From assembly GCA_964580315.1 (NCBI GenBank), contig CAZOKH010000023.1, forward strand, positions 1-42,817: a stretch of DNA of 42,817 nt, written 5' to 3'. Below, piece by piece: positions 15,922-25,100 of this stretch. This stretch comes from CAZOKH01 sp964580315. GTDB lineage: Bacteria > Chloroflexota > Anaerolineae > Anaerolineales > Anaerolineaceae. The notes below the pieces were generated by a model. That model ran no database searches. It saw nothing but the letters and a program-made list of their open reading frames with translations, and was not told where the DNA came from. Position numbers and translations under genes: made by a program. Each line of letters starts with the position of its first letter. The first letter of the stretch is position 1.

Positions 15922-17660
15922 ATGGTTTGCGTCCGATTACTGGAATCATGCCACATGGTGAACTTTTGCAAAATCGATCCGCCGAGAAATTCACGCAAAA
16001 GGGAATTATCTGGAACACTGGATGGGTCAATTGGCAGAAACCAGTCCAATAACGTAAGCAGGCGTTTGGCTTCAATATATTCCGATGTTCCATAAGGCAC
16101 CTGGCGAAGCAAAGGCTCTACAAGAGGTTTCAAGGCTGATAATTCAAACACCAGCGCCGAGTTGAACATTTCGTCTGCATATTCCTGAAATGGAAAGATG
16201 TGTTTCTTTTCACCCCGGCGCACCGAATCCCACCGCTGAAGGGTTTGCTGTGCGCTGTATCCACGCTCACGCGCGTCGCGCACAATTCGCCTCAACAAAC
16301 GCGTATCAGTGGTTGAAATGCGATTTTGACGGTCCAAATTCAACTGGGTCAGGCAAGACGCATAAATTCGGAAGGTTTGTTCTGCTGGTATGAGCGGAAT
16401 CAACTCGGGGTTCAACCCGTGAATACCTTCCAGAATGATGATCTGGTCTTTTCCAACGGTTACCCATTCCCCCGGCTCCCTTTTTCCGGTTTTAAAATTA
16501 TATTTGGGAAGTTGTACGGCTTCTCCTGAAATCAATTTTTGCAAATCTTTGTTCAACAAATCTGTGCTCACTGCGCCCAGTGATTCGTAGTCATATTCAC
16601 CTTTTTCATCCAGCGGGGTTAATTCTCGATCGACAAAATAATTATCCAATTCCAGCGCATAAGGAGATACACCCTGCGCCAGCAATTGAACCGCCAATCT
16701 TTTTGAAAAAGTTGTCTTCCCCGATGAAGATGGTCCCGAAATGAGAATGATTTTGATCCTATCCCGCCGTTCAACAATGGCGCTCGCAATATCAGCGATA
16801 TTCATCTCATGCAATGCTTCTGATACCAGGATAATTTCATCAATTTGCCCGGCGCTGATCACATCATTCAATGCGCCAACGCTCTCAACCCCCAGTTTAT
16901 TCAACCAGTTGCCATATTGGCGAAACGTGGATAGTAATTGCGACGAATCGGTTAAGGCATCCACTACCGTCGGGCTGGCCTGATGGGGGTATTGCAGCAC
17001 AAAGTTTTCACCCATGGGAGTTAATCGAAACCATTTTAAATACCCGGTGGAAGGCACCATATATCCATGGTGATAATCTCGATGATTGGCCAGTTCATAA
17101 AGCACCAGATAAGGCTTTTGCCGATACTTCAATAACCGCACCTTTTCATCTTCCCCTTTGTTTTCAAAGAATTCAATGGCTTGCTGCAAGGGCACTTCAT
17201 GTTTGGTGAAAGGCAAATCGGCATCAATCAATTCCAACATTCTCTGGTTCAGTCTTTTCAATTCATCATTTGAAAGCGGTTCTCTGCCCACAACCTGGCA
17301 AAAGAAGCCGCCCGATGCCACCGAATGATCGACAGCCAGCTTTCCCTGGTTAATTTCAATTTCAAAAGCGGTTTCAAGCAAAAAGGTCAAAGATCTGCGA
17401 TAGATACGAGCTCCATCCGCACTGTTCATAAATACTGGAGTAACCATGGCTTCCATATGAATGGGATAGGTCAGCTCACGCAAATCGTGATTAATGATCG
17501 CACCCACAATATGAGAATCTTGCCATTCGGGTAATGTTTTTAAGAATTTTTCAATAGGCGTATCTCGTCTACCGCATAATACACGTCCATCAGGTAAATG
17601 AACCTCAACGGTATCACGCTGCTCAACCAGATGGATCTGATTCAGATTGTCTGATTTCAT
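15912..17660 (-). CDS. Nucleoside kinase: TGS/ThrRS-like N-terminus plus uridine-kinase domain
   Basis: This 582-residue protein has the three-part layout of the proteins annotated as nucleoside kinase in Thermotogae and Firmicutes. A TGS-like segment (about 14-80) is followed by a ThrRS additional-domain-like region (about 85-230; VDHSVASGGFFCQVV, ELANHRDYHHGYMVP). The C-terminal P-loop kinase (from about 300) belongs to the uridine kinase/phosphoribulokinase family. Walker A is GPSSSGKTT at 309-317 (K315); LELDNYFVDR and IILEGIHGLNP follow. Probable substrates are uridine/cytidine-like nucleosides, but the ThrRS-like part hints at a tRNA- or amino-acid-linked sensing function (inference). 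RBS AGGGAT precedes the ATG. The DUF4230 gene lies 102 bases upstream on the same strand. Confidence 0.9.
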   Translation of the reverse strand: MKSDNLNQIHLVEQRDTVEVHLPDGRVLCGRRDTPIEKFLKTLPEWQDSHIVGAIINHDLRELTYPIHMEAMVTPVFMNSADGARIYRRSLTFLLETAFEIEINQGKLAVDHSVASGGFFCQVVGREPLSNDELKRLNQRMLELIDADLPFTKHEVPLQQAIEFFENKGEDEKVRLLKYRQKPYLVLYELANHRDYHHGYMVPSTGYLKWFRLTPMGENFVLQYPHQASPTVVDALTDSSQLLSTFRQYGNWLNKLGVESVGALNDVISAGQIDEIILVSEALHEMNIADIASAIVERRDRIKIILISGPSSSGKTTFSKRLAVQLLAQGVSPYALELDNYFVDRELTPLDEKGEYDYESLGAVSTDLLNKDLQKLISGEAVQLPKYNFKTGKREPGEWVTVGKDQIIILEGIHGLNPELIPLIPAEQTFRIYASCLTQLNLDRQNRISTTDTRLLRRIVRDARERGYSAQQTLQRWDSVRRGEKKHIFPFQEYADEMFNSALVFELSALKPLVEPLLRQVPYGTSEYIEAKRLLTLLDWFLPIDPSSVPDNSLLREFLGGSILQKFTMWHDSSNRTQTIIN

Positions 17661-17762
17661 AGTTATCCCTGTGAAGTTTTTTTCATTTGCGAATGTAGAT
17701 TGCAGTGTACTTTGTTACATTCACCGTATCGTTCCACGCAACAAATACTGCTGGTAAAAAAT

Positions 17763-18431
17763 TTATTCAAACACAACCTCATCGTATCCCAGAGACCTCA
17801 TCAGCCGAATCAAGAAGTTCTCTCCATTAATTTTTGCCTGCTCCAAAATACCGTCTTCAAGGGCAGCTTTGCGGATTTCCTCTTCAGCACTCTGCCTGGC
17901 CAATGTTTCCAGGTTTACATTTCCAGTCGTGAAAATTCCAGTTTCACGATCATAGACATACGATTTTTCGTTATCCAATGCCACAGAGAAAAGTTCGGCT
18001 TCAGGCAACTTGATATGGAGAACATCATTCTTAAAAGCAATATCTTCAGCCTGAATTTTCTCCAGGTCAATTCCGGCAATCACCCTGCCGTGCGCCACAA
18101 AAATCAACTTGTCACCGAACAAAAAGCTCCAATCACCCTGGCCCGAATCAGCAGTGATAATTTTCTCAACGGAATATTGCAAGGTCTCCAGGCGGGCCAG
18201 CGAACGAACCTCGTGAATGATGGTAATGGGATCAGGCTGGATGGTGGGCGTGGGATGCAACAATTGCGAGACCTGTGTTTTCAATTGTTGATTAGCCTGT
18301 AAAATAGGCGATAGTACTGATTGCGTACTGCTCTGTATGTAATTCGATACCAGGATGGGCAGAATGATTATCGCGCCAAGGAACAGTAAAACGATCACCA
18401 CAAGAATTGTTTTAATTAATTTCCGGTCCAT
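17763..18431 (-). CDS. DUF4230 membrane-anchored protein
   Basis: This 222-residue protein has one N-terminal membrane helix (about 7-30, IKTILVVIVLLFLGAIIILP), a short coiled stretch (36-57) and an extracytoplasmic domain matching DUF4230: EVRSLARLETLQYSVEKIIT, the GRVIAGIDLEKI segment, LHIKLPEAELFSVALD, and a C-terminal helix with ARQSAEEEIRKAALEDGIL. The function of the family is unknown. RBS AAGGAG precedes the ATG at 18431. It is divergent from the PhnD-like lipoprotein gene, with 66 bases between starts and a shared ATTATAAT palindrome in that gap. Confidence 0.88.
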   Translation of the reverse strand: MDRKLIKTILVVIVLLFLGAIIILPILVSNYIQSSTQSVLSPILQANQQLKTQVSQLLHPTPTIQPDPITIIHEVRSLARLETLQYSVEKIITADSGQGDWSFLFGDKLIFVAHGRVIAGIDLEKIQAEDIAFKNDVLHIKLPEAELFSVALDNEKSYVYDRETGIFTTGNVNLETLARQSAEEEIRKAALEDGILEQAKINGENFLIRLMRSLGYDEVVFE

Positions 18432-18451
18432 TTTGCTCTCCTTATAAAAAC

Positions 18452-18459
18452 ATTATAAT
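18452..18459. promoter_or_regulatory. Palindromic ATTATAAT, possible -10 for both divergent genes
   Basis: ATTATAAT reads the same on both strands and contains TATAAT in each direction. It lies between the divergent DUF4230 and PhnD-like genes. No good -35 hexamer is found at 16-18 bases on either side (TTGCTC at 15 bases on the plus strand is the closest). Confidence 0.4.
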
Positions 18460-18497
18460 CACTACTGTCCGTTTTTTCTTATGATTGGAGTGTATCA

Positions 18498-19544
18498 TTG
18501 TTCGACAGAAAACTCGAAAAAATCGCGGTATTATTTGGTTCCATTTTCATTCTTTCGGCATGCCTGAGCACGCACACCAATGCTGCCCGGGACTTACCGC
18601 TTGAGCCTGAGGTCGATGCGCAGCAATCAGCTTTGCCCACAGCCACACCAACCCCGGCGCCTTTAGGTCACCCTGACAATCCCATTGTCATGGCTGTTCT
18701 ATTGTCACCCGAAAATTCCAATGCCATGCTGGCGTTCGACGATGTTGCGGGCAATATCAGCCAAAATTCAAACAATGCGGTTGTTGCCGAATTTTACTCA
18801 GATTATCCCTCCATGTTGGCTGATATGGAAAATGGTTTGATACATTATGCCTGGCTTCCTCCCGCGGCCTATGTCTATGCGCACAAAAAAGGGTTTGCCA
18901 ACGTCGTTTTTGTCACCAACCACTATGGCGTCGATCTTTACGGAATTCAATTTCTCGCCAACCAAAAGGCAGGTTTTGTTTCCTATTATGACGATTCGCT
19001 TGGCTTAAACACGGCTGATGTAAAAAATGCTTTGTCCCAGTTTCAAGATAAACACCCCTGCTGGATTTCCAAAACTTCGCTTTCCGGCTACGCCGTTCCG
19101 CTCGGCATCTTAAACCAAAACCAGATCAGTGTTTCAACTCCCGCCTACCTGAAAGACTCTGTCGGTGTTGTTCGGGCATTACATGTTCAGGGCATCTGTG
19201 ATTTTGGCGCAACTTATAGTATCATTGGCGATCCGCGCACTGCGTCTGAAATATTGACAGACCTGCCCGACGCACTCAGTCAGATTCCCGTCATTTGGAA
19301 AAGTGACGCGATCATCCCGACACTAAACCTTTCGGCGCTGCCCGACGTACCAACGAAAATTGATGAGGCAATAAAATCTGCTTTTCTCGATTTAATAAAA
19401 CAAGATGATGGCCGGTCAAAACTAAGTGCCGCGCTTGATTATGACACCCAGGATCTGAAAATGGTCAATCATGATTTCTATCTCCCTTTTCAAGAAATCC
19501 TGGAAAGCTCAGGCATCGATTTGCTGTCATTGCTATCTGAATAA
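18498..19544 (+). CDS. PhnD-like phosphate/phosphonate ABC-type binding lipoprotein
   Basis: This 348-residue exported lipoprotein has signal residues 1-21 with lipobox LSAC and the lipidated C22. A Thr/Pro-rich linker (45-55) leads to a periplasmic-binding fold of the PhnD type: PIVMAVLLSPENSNAML, the MENGLIHYAWLPPAAYVYA segment (compare the conserved G-x-x-D/H-x-A/V pattern), and the ICDFGATYSIIGDPRT segment. The start is TTG at 18498 with GGAG 7 bases upstream; no other in-frame start fits the signal peptide. No ABC permease or ATPase gene is in the window, so it is an orphan receptor or works with distant components. The ligand is not predictable. The SanA/YdcF-like gene follows after 37 bases. 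Confidence 0.87.
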   Translation: MFDRKLEKIAVLFGSIFILSACLSTHTNAARDLPLEPEVDAQQSALPTATPTPAPLGHPDNPIVMAVLLSPENSNAMLAFDDVAGNISQNSNNAVVAEFYSDYPSMLADMENGLIHYAWLPPAAYVYAHKKGFANVVFVTNHYGVDLYGIQFLANQKAGFVSYYDDSLGLNTADVKNALSQFQDKHPCWISKTSLSGYAVPLGILNQNQISVSTPAYLKDSVGVVRALHVQGICDFGATYSIIGDPRTASEILTDLPDALSQIPVIWKSDAIIPTLNLSALPDVPTKIDEAIKSAFLDLIKQDDGRSKLSAALDYDTQDLKMVNHDFYLPFQEILESSGIDLLSLLSE

Positions 19545-19581
19545 AAGGAATTCGGCGTAATTGCCATGACACGAAACTACA

Positions 19582-20247
19582 ATGAAAAAATTTTTACTGA
19601 TGACATTAATCATGTTTAACGTGATCCTGCTCTTTTTATTCGCCGCTTTAATCGGTTCAAGAATTTTTACAGAACTTCTTGCGAAAGGGAAAATCTATTC
19701 CATTGAAGATGCTCCTTCCGAGCCGGTAGCCATTGTGTTTGGGGCCGGGCTAACCCGCAGCGGCCAACCCACTCCCGTTTTACGCGATAGGGTGAGAACA
19801 GCGGCTGATTTATACTTTGCAGGCAAAGTGGAAAAACTGTTAATGAGCGGTGATAATCGTACCGTTTCATACAACGAACCGGCAGCCATGCGAGATTTCG
19901 CCATTTCCCTTGGGGTTCCTGAAGAAGACATCGTGCTCGATTACGCCGGGCGCAGAACGTACGACACCTGCTATCGCGCGCGTGATATTTTTGGCGTTCA
20001 AAATGCAGCACTGGTTACACAACAATTCCACTTGCCGCGAGCGTTATTCTTGTGCGACCAGATGGGAGTGAACGCCTTGGGTGTTGCGGCTGACCAGCGA
20101 GAATACCGGAAGTCTTCCCTCCTCATGTGGCAAATTCGCGAAATTCCCGCCACATTGACCGCCCTGTGGGATATTTGGGTCAGACGCCCTCTGCCGGTGC
20201 TGGGAAAACAGGAACCCATTTTCCCCGATAATACAACAAATCAATAA
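19582..20247 (+). CDS. SanA/YdcF-family (DUF218) membrane-anchored protein
   Basis: This 221-residue protein has an N-terminal membrane helix (about 4-28) and a DUF218 domain. Key blocks: AIVFGAGLTRSGQPTPVLRD (about 50-70), AADLYFAGKVEKLLMSGDN, PAAMRDFAISLGVPEEDIVL, the DYAGRRTYDTCYRARDIFG segment and LVTQQFHLPRALFLC. These are the conserved acidic and His/Arg positions of the SanA/YdcF group, some members of which affect envelope barrier function in E. coli. No clear Shine-Dalgarno sequence precedes the ATG, so translation may be coupled to the lipoprotein gene 37 bases upstream. Confidence 0.9.
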   Translation: MKKFLLMTLIMFNVILLFLFAALIGSRIFTELLAKGKIYSIEDAPSEPVAIVFGAGLTRSGQPTPVLRDRVRTAADLYFAGKVEKLLMSGDNRTVSYNEPAAMRDFAISLGVPEEDIVLDYAGRRTYDTCYRARDIFGVQNAALVTQQFHLPRALFLCDQMGVNALGVAADQREYRKSSLLMWQIREIPATLTALWDIWVRRPLPVLGKQEPIFPDNTTNQ

Positions 20248-20278
20248 TCGCCAGCGCCAAATTCTTGTTTCCAGAATT

Positions 20279-20296
20279 TTGGCACAATCCTTGCAT
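20279..20296 (+). promoter_or_regulatory. Sigma-54-type -24/-12 element before the HD-domain gene
   Basis: TTGGCAC (20279-20285), five bases, TTGCAT (20291-20296). The GG and GC dinucleotides (20281-20282 and 20293-20294) are separated by exactly 10 bases, as required for RpoN. The expected start is near 20305, about 38 bases before the gene. Whether the host has RpoN is unknown. Confidence 0.45.
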
Positions 20297-20342
20297 TAAA
20301 CCATCCAGATGAAATGGATTTTTTTAACTTGGAGGTATTGAA

Positions 20343-20924
20343 ATGATGCGGGATGAAGCCCTCAAAATAGTAAACCGCTATATTCAAAACCCTGGTCTTT
20401 TAAATCACATGCTGGCTGTGGAAGCAGCGATGCGCTTCTACGCCCGAAAACTGGGAGCAGACGAAGAACTGTGGGGCATTACCGGCCTGTTGCACGATTT
20501 TGACTGGGAAATACATCCGGATTTAAACAGACACCCATCTGACGGCGCGCCGATCTTGAAAGAACTGGGAGTATCCGATGAGATCATTCGCGCCATTTTA
20601 AGCCACGGAATTGAAACCGGCGTCACACCTGAAACGCCCATGGAAAAGGCATTAACCGCATGCGATGAAATCACCGGTTTAATCACAGCAGTGGCCCTGG
20701 TACGCCCGTCCCGGTCACTGTATGACTTAACCGCCAGTTCTGTAAAAAAGAAATGGAAAGATAAGGCATTTGCCGCAGGCGCCAATCGGGAAGATATTGA
20801 AAAAGGCGCGCGTGAATTTGGCATAGAACTCTGGGAGCATGTAACCAACGTCATAGCAGCCATGCAATCCATTGCACCACAACTGGGTCTTGAAGGCAGC
20901 CTCACTCCTCCTTCCAAACCATAA
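20343..20924 (+). CDS. HD-domain (HDIG-type) metal-dependent hydrolase
   Basis: This 193-residue protein has the HD phosphohydrolase fold: metal ligands H22 (NPGLLNHMLAVEAAM), H51-D52 in LLHDFDWE, further His at RHPSD and ILSHGIETG, and a distal D in TACDEITGLI. The domain occupies about 18-130; the rest is helical (KKKWKDKAFAAGANREDIEK). Homologues are annotated as HDIG-domain or hydrolase proteins of unknown substrate (nucleotides or nucleotidyl compounds are typical). RBS GGAGG precedes two adjacent ATG codons (20343, 20346). The glycosidase-like gene follows after 38 bases. Confidence 0.9.
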   Translation: MMRDEALKIVNRYIQNPGLLNHMLAVEAAMRFYARKLGADEELWGITGLLHDFDWEIHPDLNRHPSDGAPILKELGVSDEIIRAILSHGIETGVTPETPMEKALTACDEITGLITAVALVRPSRSLYDLTASSVKKKWKDKAFAAGANREDIEKGAREFGIELWEHVTNVIAAMQSIAPQLGLEGSLTPPSKP

Positions 20925-20962
20925 TCTCGTCAATTGAAATCCAGAAACAGGAGTAAGCAATT

Positions 20963-22057
20963 ATGACACTTACAGGTAAAGGAATGATGATCTGGCAGCT
21001 CTCACGCGTTGAAAACGCCAGCACAATAGCCTCATTGGCAAAAGCAGCCGGTTTCACGCATGTCTTAATCAAAATTGCCGATGGATCCTATACCTATAAT
21101 GTTGACAAAACTAACGGAACTGATCTGGTGCCCGATGTGGTGGATGCGCTACATTCAAACGGCATCCAGGCATGGGGGTGGCATTATGTTTATGGCAACA
21201 ACCCCACAGGTGAAGCGCAAATTGCCATCAAACGTGTAAAACAACTGGATTTGGATGGTTATGTGATTGACGCTGAAGGTGAATATAAAACCTCCGGCCG
21301 CGATGTGGCAGCCGCCACATTTATGAGCACCTTGCGTGCCTCCCTTCCCAACACTCCCATTGCACTCTGTTCCTACCGATGGCCCACCCTGCACCCACAA
21401 CTTCCCTGGAAACAGTTCCTGGATAAATGTGATTACAACATGCCGCAGGTTTACTGGCAGGATGCTCACAACCCGGCTGCACAGCTAAGACGTTGCGTTA
21501 CTGAATTTACAGCCATGACGCCTTTCCGCCCCATCATTCCCACCGGCCCTGTTTATAAATATGCGAGTTGGGAGCCGACATCGGCCGATATCAGCGAATT
21601 TTTGACCACGGCAAAGGAACTGGAGCTCAGTGCAGCCAATTTCTTTGAATGGTATTACGGTCGCACAATTCTCACTTCGCTTTGGAATACCATTGCAGCG
21701 TTTGACTGGGGTGACTCATCCAGCAGCGACGATTATCCAACCCAGTATATCAAAGCCGTGAACACAAAAAATGTCAGCACAATTTCCGAGCTCTACGCAT
21801 CCAATGCAGTTCTGATTACCTCTGCCAAAACCATTCAGGGTACAACGGGCATTCAAAATTACTTCTCAACACTTCTTAATCAAACCCTGTCTGGTGCCAC
21901 TTTCACCCTCACCGGTTCAAGAACCAGCGGCAATACCCGTCATTTCACATGGAAAGCCGCATCGTCTTCCGGTAGTGTCAGTGATGGAAATGATACTTTC
22001 GGTATCCTGGATGGGAAAATCGCCTACCATTACAGTTATTATTCCGTGAAATCATAA
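20963..22057 (+). CDS. TIM-barrel glycoside-hydrolase-like protein with NTF2-like C-terminus
   Basis: This 364-residue two-domain protein has residues 1 to about 250 resembling a GH25/DUF1906-type (beta/alpha)8 barrel: GKGMMIWQLSRVENASTIAS, the LVPDVVDALHSNGIQAWGWH strand-helix unit, and YVIDAEGEY with D103, E105 and E107 as candidate acid/base residues. CDYNMPQVYW is the next strand. Residues about 255-364 (YPTQYIKAVNTKNVSTISEL to the end) match the SnoaL/NTF2-like fold. No signal peptide is visible, which is odd for a wall-active enzyme. It may act inside the cell or be exported without a signal, or not be a hydrolase at all. A good RBS (AGGAG, 9-base spacing) precedes ATG. The gene ends at a bidirectional terminator facing rpoC. 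Confidence 0.75.
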   Translation: MTLTGKGMMIWQLSRVENASTIASLAKAAGFTHVLIKIADGSYTYNVDKTNGTDLVPDVVDALHSNGIQAWGWHYVYGNNPTGEAQIAIKRVKQLDLDGYVIDAEGEYKTSGRDVAAATFMSTLRASLPNTPIALCSYRWPTLHPQLPWKQFLDKCDYNMPQVYWQDAHNPAAQLRRCVTEFTAMTPFRPIIPTGPVYKYASWEPTSADISEFLTTAKELELSAANFFEWYYGRTILTSLWNTIAAFDWGDSSSSDDYPTQYIKAVNTKNVSTISELYASNAVLITSAKTIQGTTGIQNYFSTLLNQTLSGATFTLTGSRTSGNTRHFTWKAASSSGSVSDGNDTFGILDGKIAYHYSYYSVKS

Positions 22058-22065
22058 CCCCGCAC

Positions 22066-22100
22066 AAAAAAATCCCCGGCAAAAAAGCCGGGGATTTTTT
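22066..22100. terminator. Bidirectional rho-independent terminator
   Basis: Stem AAAAAATCCCCGGC (22067-22080) / GCCGGGGATTTTTT (22087-22100) with a six-A loop. T runs on both strands serve the glycosidase-like gene (rightward) and rpoC (leftward). Confidence 0.95.
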
Positions 22101-22117
22101 GTTTTTGAATACCTGCT

Positions 22118-25100
22118 TTATGCTTCCAGCAAGTCTGCTTCACCTTCAACGGGTTTGTCATCTTCAACTTCAGCCTGAACTTCGGCGACAGCTTCCGCTT
22201 CTTCTTCATCGAAACGGCCCTGTACAAATCCAGTTCCAGCCGGTATCAATTTACCGATGATGACATTCTCTTTCAGGCCAAACAGCGGGTCGCGAGCCGA
22301 TTCAATGGCTGCACGTCCCAGTACTTTGATGGTGTGCTGGAAGGATGATGCAGACAGGAAAGAATCGGTGCTCAAGGATGCCTTGGTTACACCCAGCAAA
22401 ATTTCCAGGAATTTTGCGGGTTGCTTGCCTTCAGCAATCATCTTTTCGTTCGTCGCACGCAGCTCCAACCGATCAACCACTTTCATGGGCAGGTAATGCG
22501 TGTCGCCCGGGCGGGTAACTTGCGCCTTGCCCAACATCTTGCGGATGATCACCTCAAAGTGCTTGTCATGGATGTTCTGGCCCTGGGCGCGGTACACTTT
22601 TTGAATTTCAGACAACAGGTAAACCTGGCAGGCATCCCGGCCATTGATCTTTAAGATCGTGTGAGGGTTCAGGGAACCTTCGGTTAATGCCTGTCCGGCG
22701 GTCACGCGGTCGCCATCGCGCACAACCTGGCGCGAAGTGGATGGAATATCGTAATCTTCCGATTCTTTAACCGTGTAAGAAACAATAACCTTGCCGTCTT
22801 CAATGCGGATGCGCCCGACATGTTGAGCCGCCAGGGTTGCATCGCCCTGTGAAGCAATTACACCACCAGCGATGATTTCTCCACCATCCACAACTTCAAT
22901 TTTCCAATCGGCGGGCACTTCATAGGCTTCGCTCACCAGTTCTTCATGTTCGACACGAATGCTGCGTTGATCATTGTAACGGTCAGATTGAATGACTTTC
23001 ACAACACCATCAATCTGGGTGATAACCGCTTCACCTTTGGGCGTGCGGCGGGCTTCAAACAGCTCTTCCACGCGGGGCAAACCAGTAGTGATGTCACCGC
23101 CAGCCGCCACACCACCGGTGTGGAAGGTACGCAGGGTAAGCTGCGTGCCGGGCTCGCCAATGGACTGGGCTGCCACAATACCCACAGCCGCACCCATTTC
23201 AACCAGTTTGCCGCGTCCCAGGTCCATACCGTAGCATTTGGCGCAAACGCCGTGCAGCAGCTCGCAGGTCAATGGAGAACGAACTTTTACCTCTGTCACA
23301 CCGGCTGCCGTGATCAGGCGCACTTTTTCATGGTCAAGCATCTCATCGCGTTCAGCTAAAATTTCACCCGTGGTCGGGTGAATCACACGCGCCGCCGTCA
23401 GACGGCCGAATAAACGCGATGACATGGGCTGGCGATTGACCTGCTCATCAGATTTGCGAATCCACAGGCCGTCTTCCGTGCCGCAGTCTTCTTCGTTGAT
23501 GATGGCATCCTGCGCCACATCTACCAGACGGCGTGTCAGGTAACCGGCATTCGCCGTGCGCAGCGCGGTATCTGCCAGACCTTTTCGAGCGCCGTGCGTC
23601 GAGATGAAGTACTCCAGGGCTGTAAGACCTTCGCGGAAATTGGATTGAATCGGCAGGCGAATGATACGTCCAGCCGGGTCAGCCATCAAGCCGCGCATGC
23701 CCGCCAACTGCGAGATAGGCCCAAAACCGCCCTTGGTGGCACCCGAGTTCGCCATGGTCGCCAGGTTACCGTTGGGATCCATGGCTGTCTTCACGGCTTT
23801 TGCCACATCCTGGGTGGTCTGCTGCCAGATATCAATAATGCGCTCGTTGCGTTCCTGTTCGGTCAACAAACCGCGGCGCCAATCGCGCGTCACATTTTCC
23901 ACCTGCTGCTGCGAGGTGGCCAGAATGTCGGCCTTTTCAGCCGGGATGGTAATATCAGCCACAGCGATAGTTGAACCCGATTTCATGGCATATTCAAAAC
24001 CAATTTCTTTGACCTTGTCAGCCACGATTGTGGTTTTCTCATCACCGCAAACTTCATAAACTTCGGCGATCAAATCTTTGACGCCGCCTTTTTCCAATAC
24101 CTCATTGTTGTACTGAACCTCAGGAGGCAAAATCCGATTAAACATCACCCGGCCTACGGTGGTTTCAACCAATCGTTTTTCAGCCTTGAGCAATCGAGTG
24201 CCTTTTTCATCATACCAGGTGGTCACATTTACCTTGATGTTGGCATGAATATCCACCTGCCCCAGTGAATAGGCCAGTTCAACTTCATCAATGTCCGCAA
24301 AAATGCTGCCGTCGCCCTTGTGTTGGCGATTCTCGGCCATGGTCAGGTAATACACGCCCAGTACCATGTCTTTGGACGGGCTGATGATGGGTTCGCCGTC
24401 AGCCGGTTTCAACAAATTGCGTGCTGAAAGCATCAGGTTGCGGGCTTCCCACACCGCTTTTTGCGACAGCGGCACATGCACAGCCATCTGGTCGCCGTCA
24501 AAGTCAGCGTTGAAAGCTGTGGTCACCAGCGGGTGCAGTTGAATGGCACTGCCTTCAATCAGCACCGGCTCAAACGCCTGAATGCCCAGGCGGTGAAGCG
24601 TGGGGGCGCGGTTGAGCAGCACCGGACGTTCTTTGATGACCTCTTCCAGCACTTCCCACACCTCAGGACGGTTGCGTTCAATAAAGCGGCGTGCGCCCTT
24701 CACATTAGTCGCGTAGCTGTTGTCCACCAGGCGGGCAATCACAAACGGGCGGTATAGTTCCAACGCCATGGCTTTGGGCAAACCGCACTGGTAAAGCTTG
24801 AGTGTCGGGCCCACCACAATCACGGAACGGCCGGAGTAGTCCACACGTTTACCCAGCAGGTTGCGGCGGAAACGGCCTTTCTTGCCTTTCAACATATCGC
24901 TCAGAGATTTCAGCTCGCGCCGGCCGCGGCGTGAAAGCGCCTTGCCGCGCTGCGAGTTATCAATTAATGAATCGACTGCTTCTTGCAGCATACGCTTTTC
25001 ATTGCGCACAATCACATCCGGCGCACCCAGCTCCAGCAATCTCTTCAGGCGGTTGTTGCGGTTAATCACCCTGCGGTAGAGGTCGTTAAGATCAGAGGTG

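Noticed and set aside
17700..18302. Plus-strand 200-codon open frame
   Set aside because: It runs antisense through the DUF4230 gene, which has an RBS, a membrane helix and a known domain.
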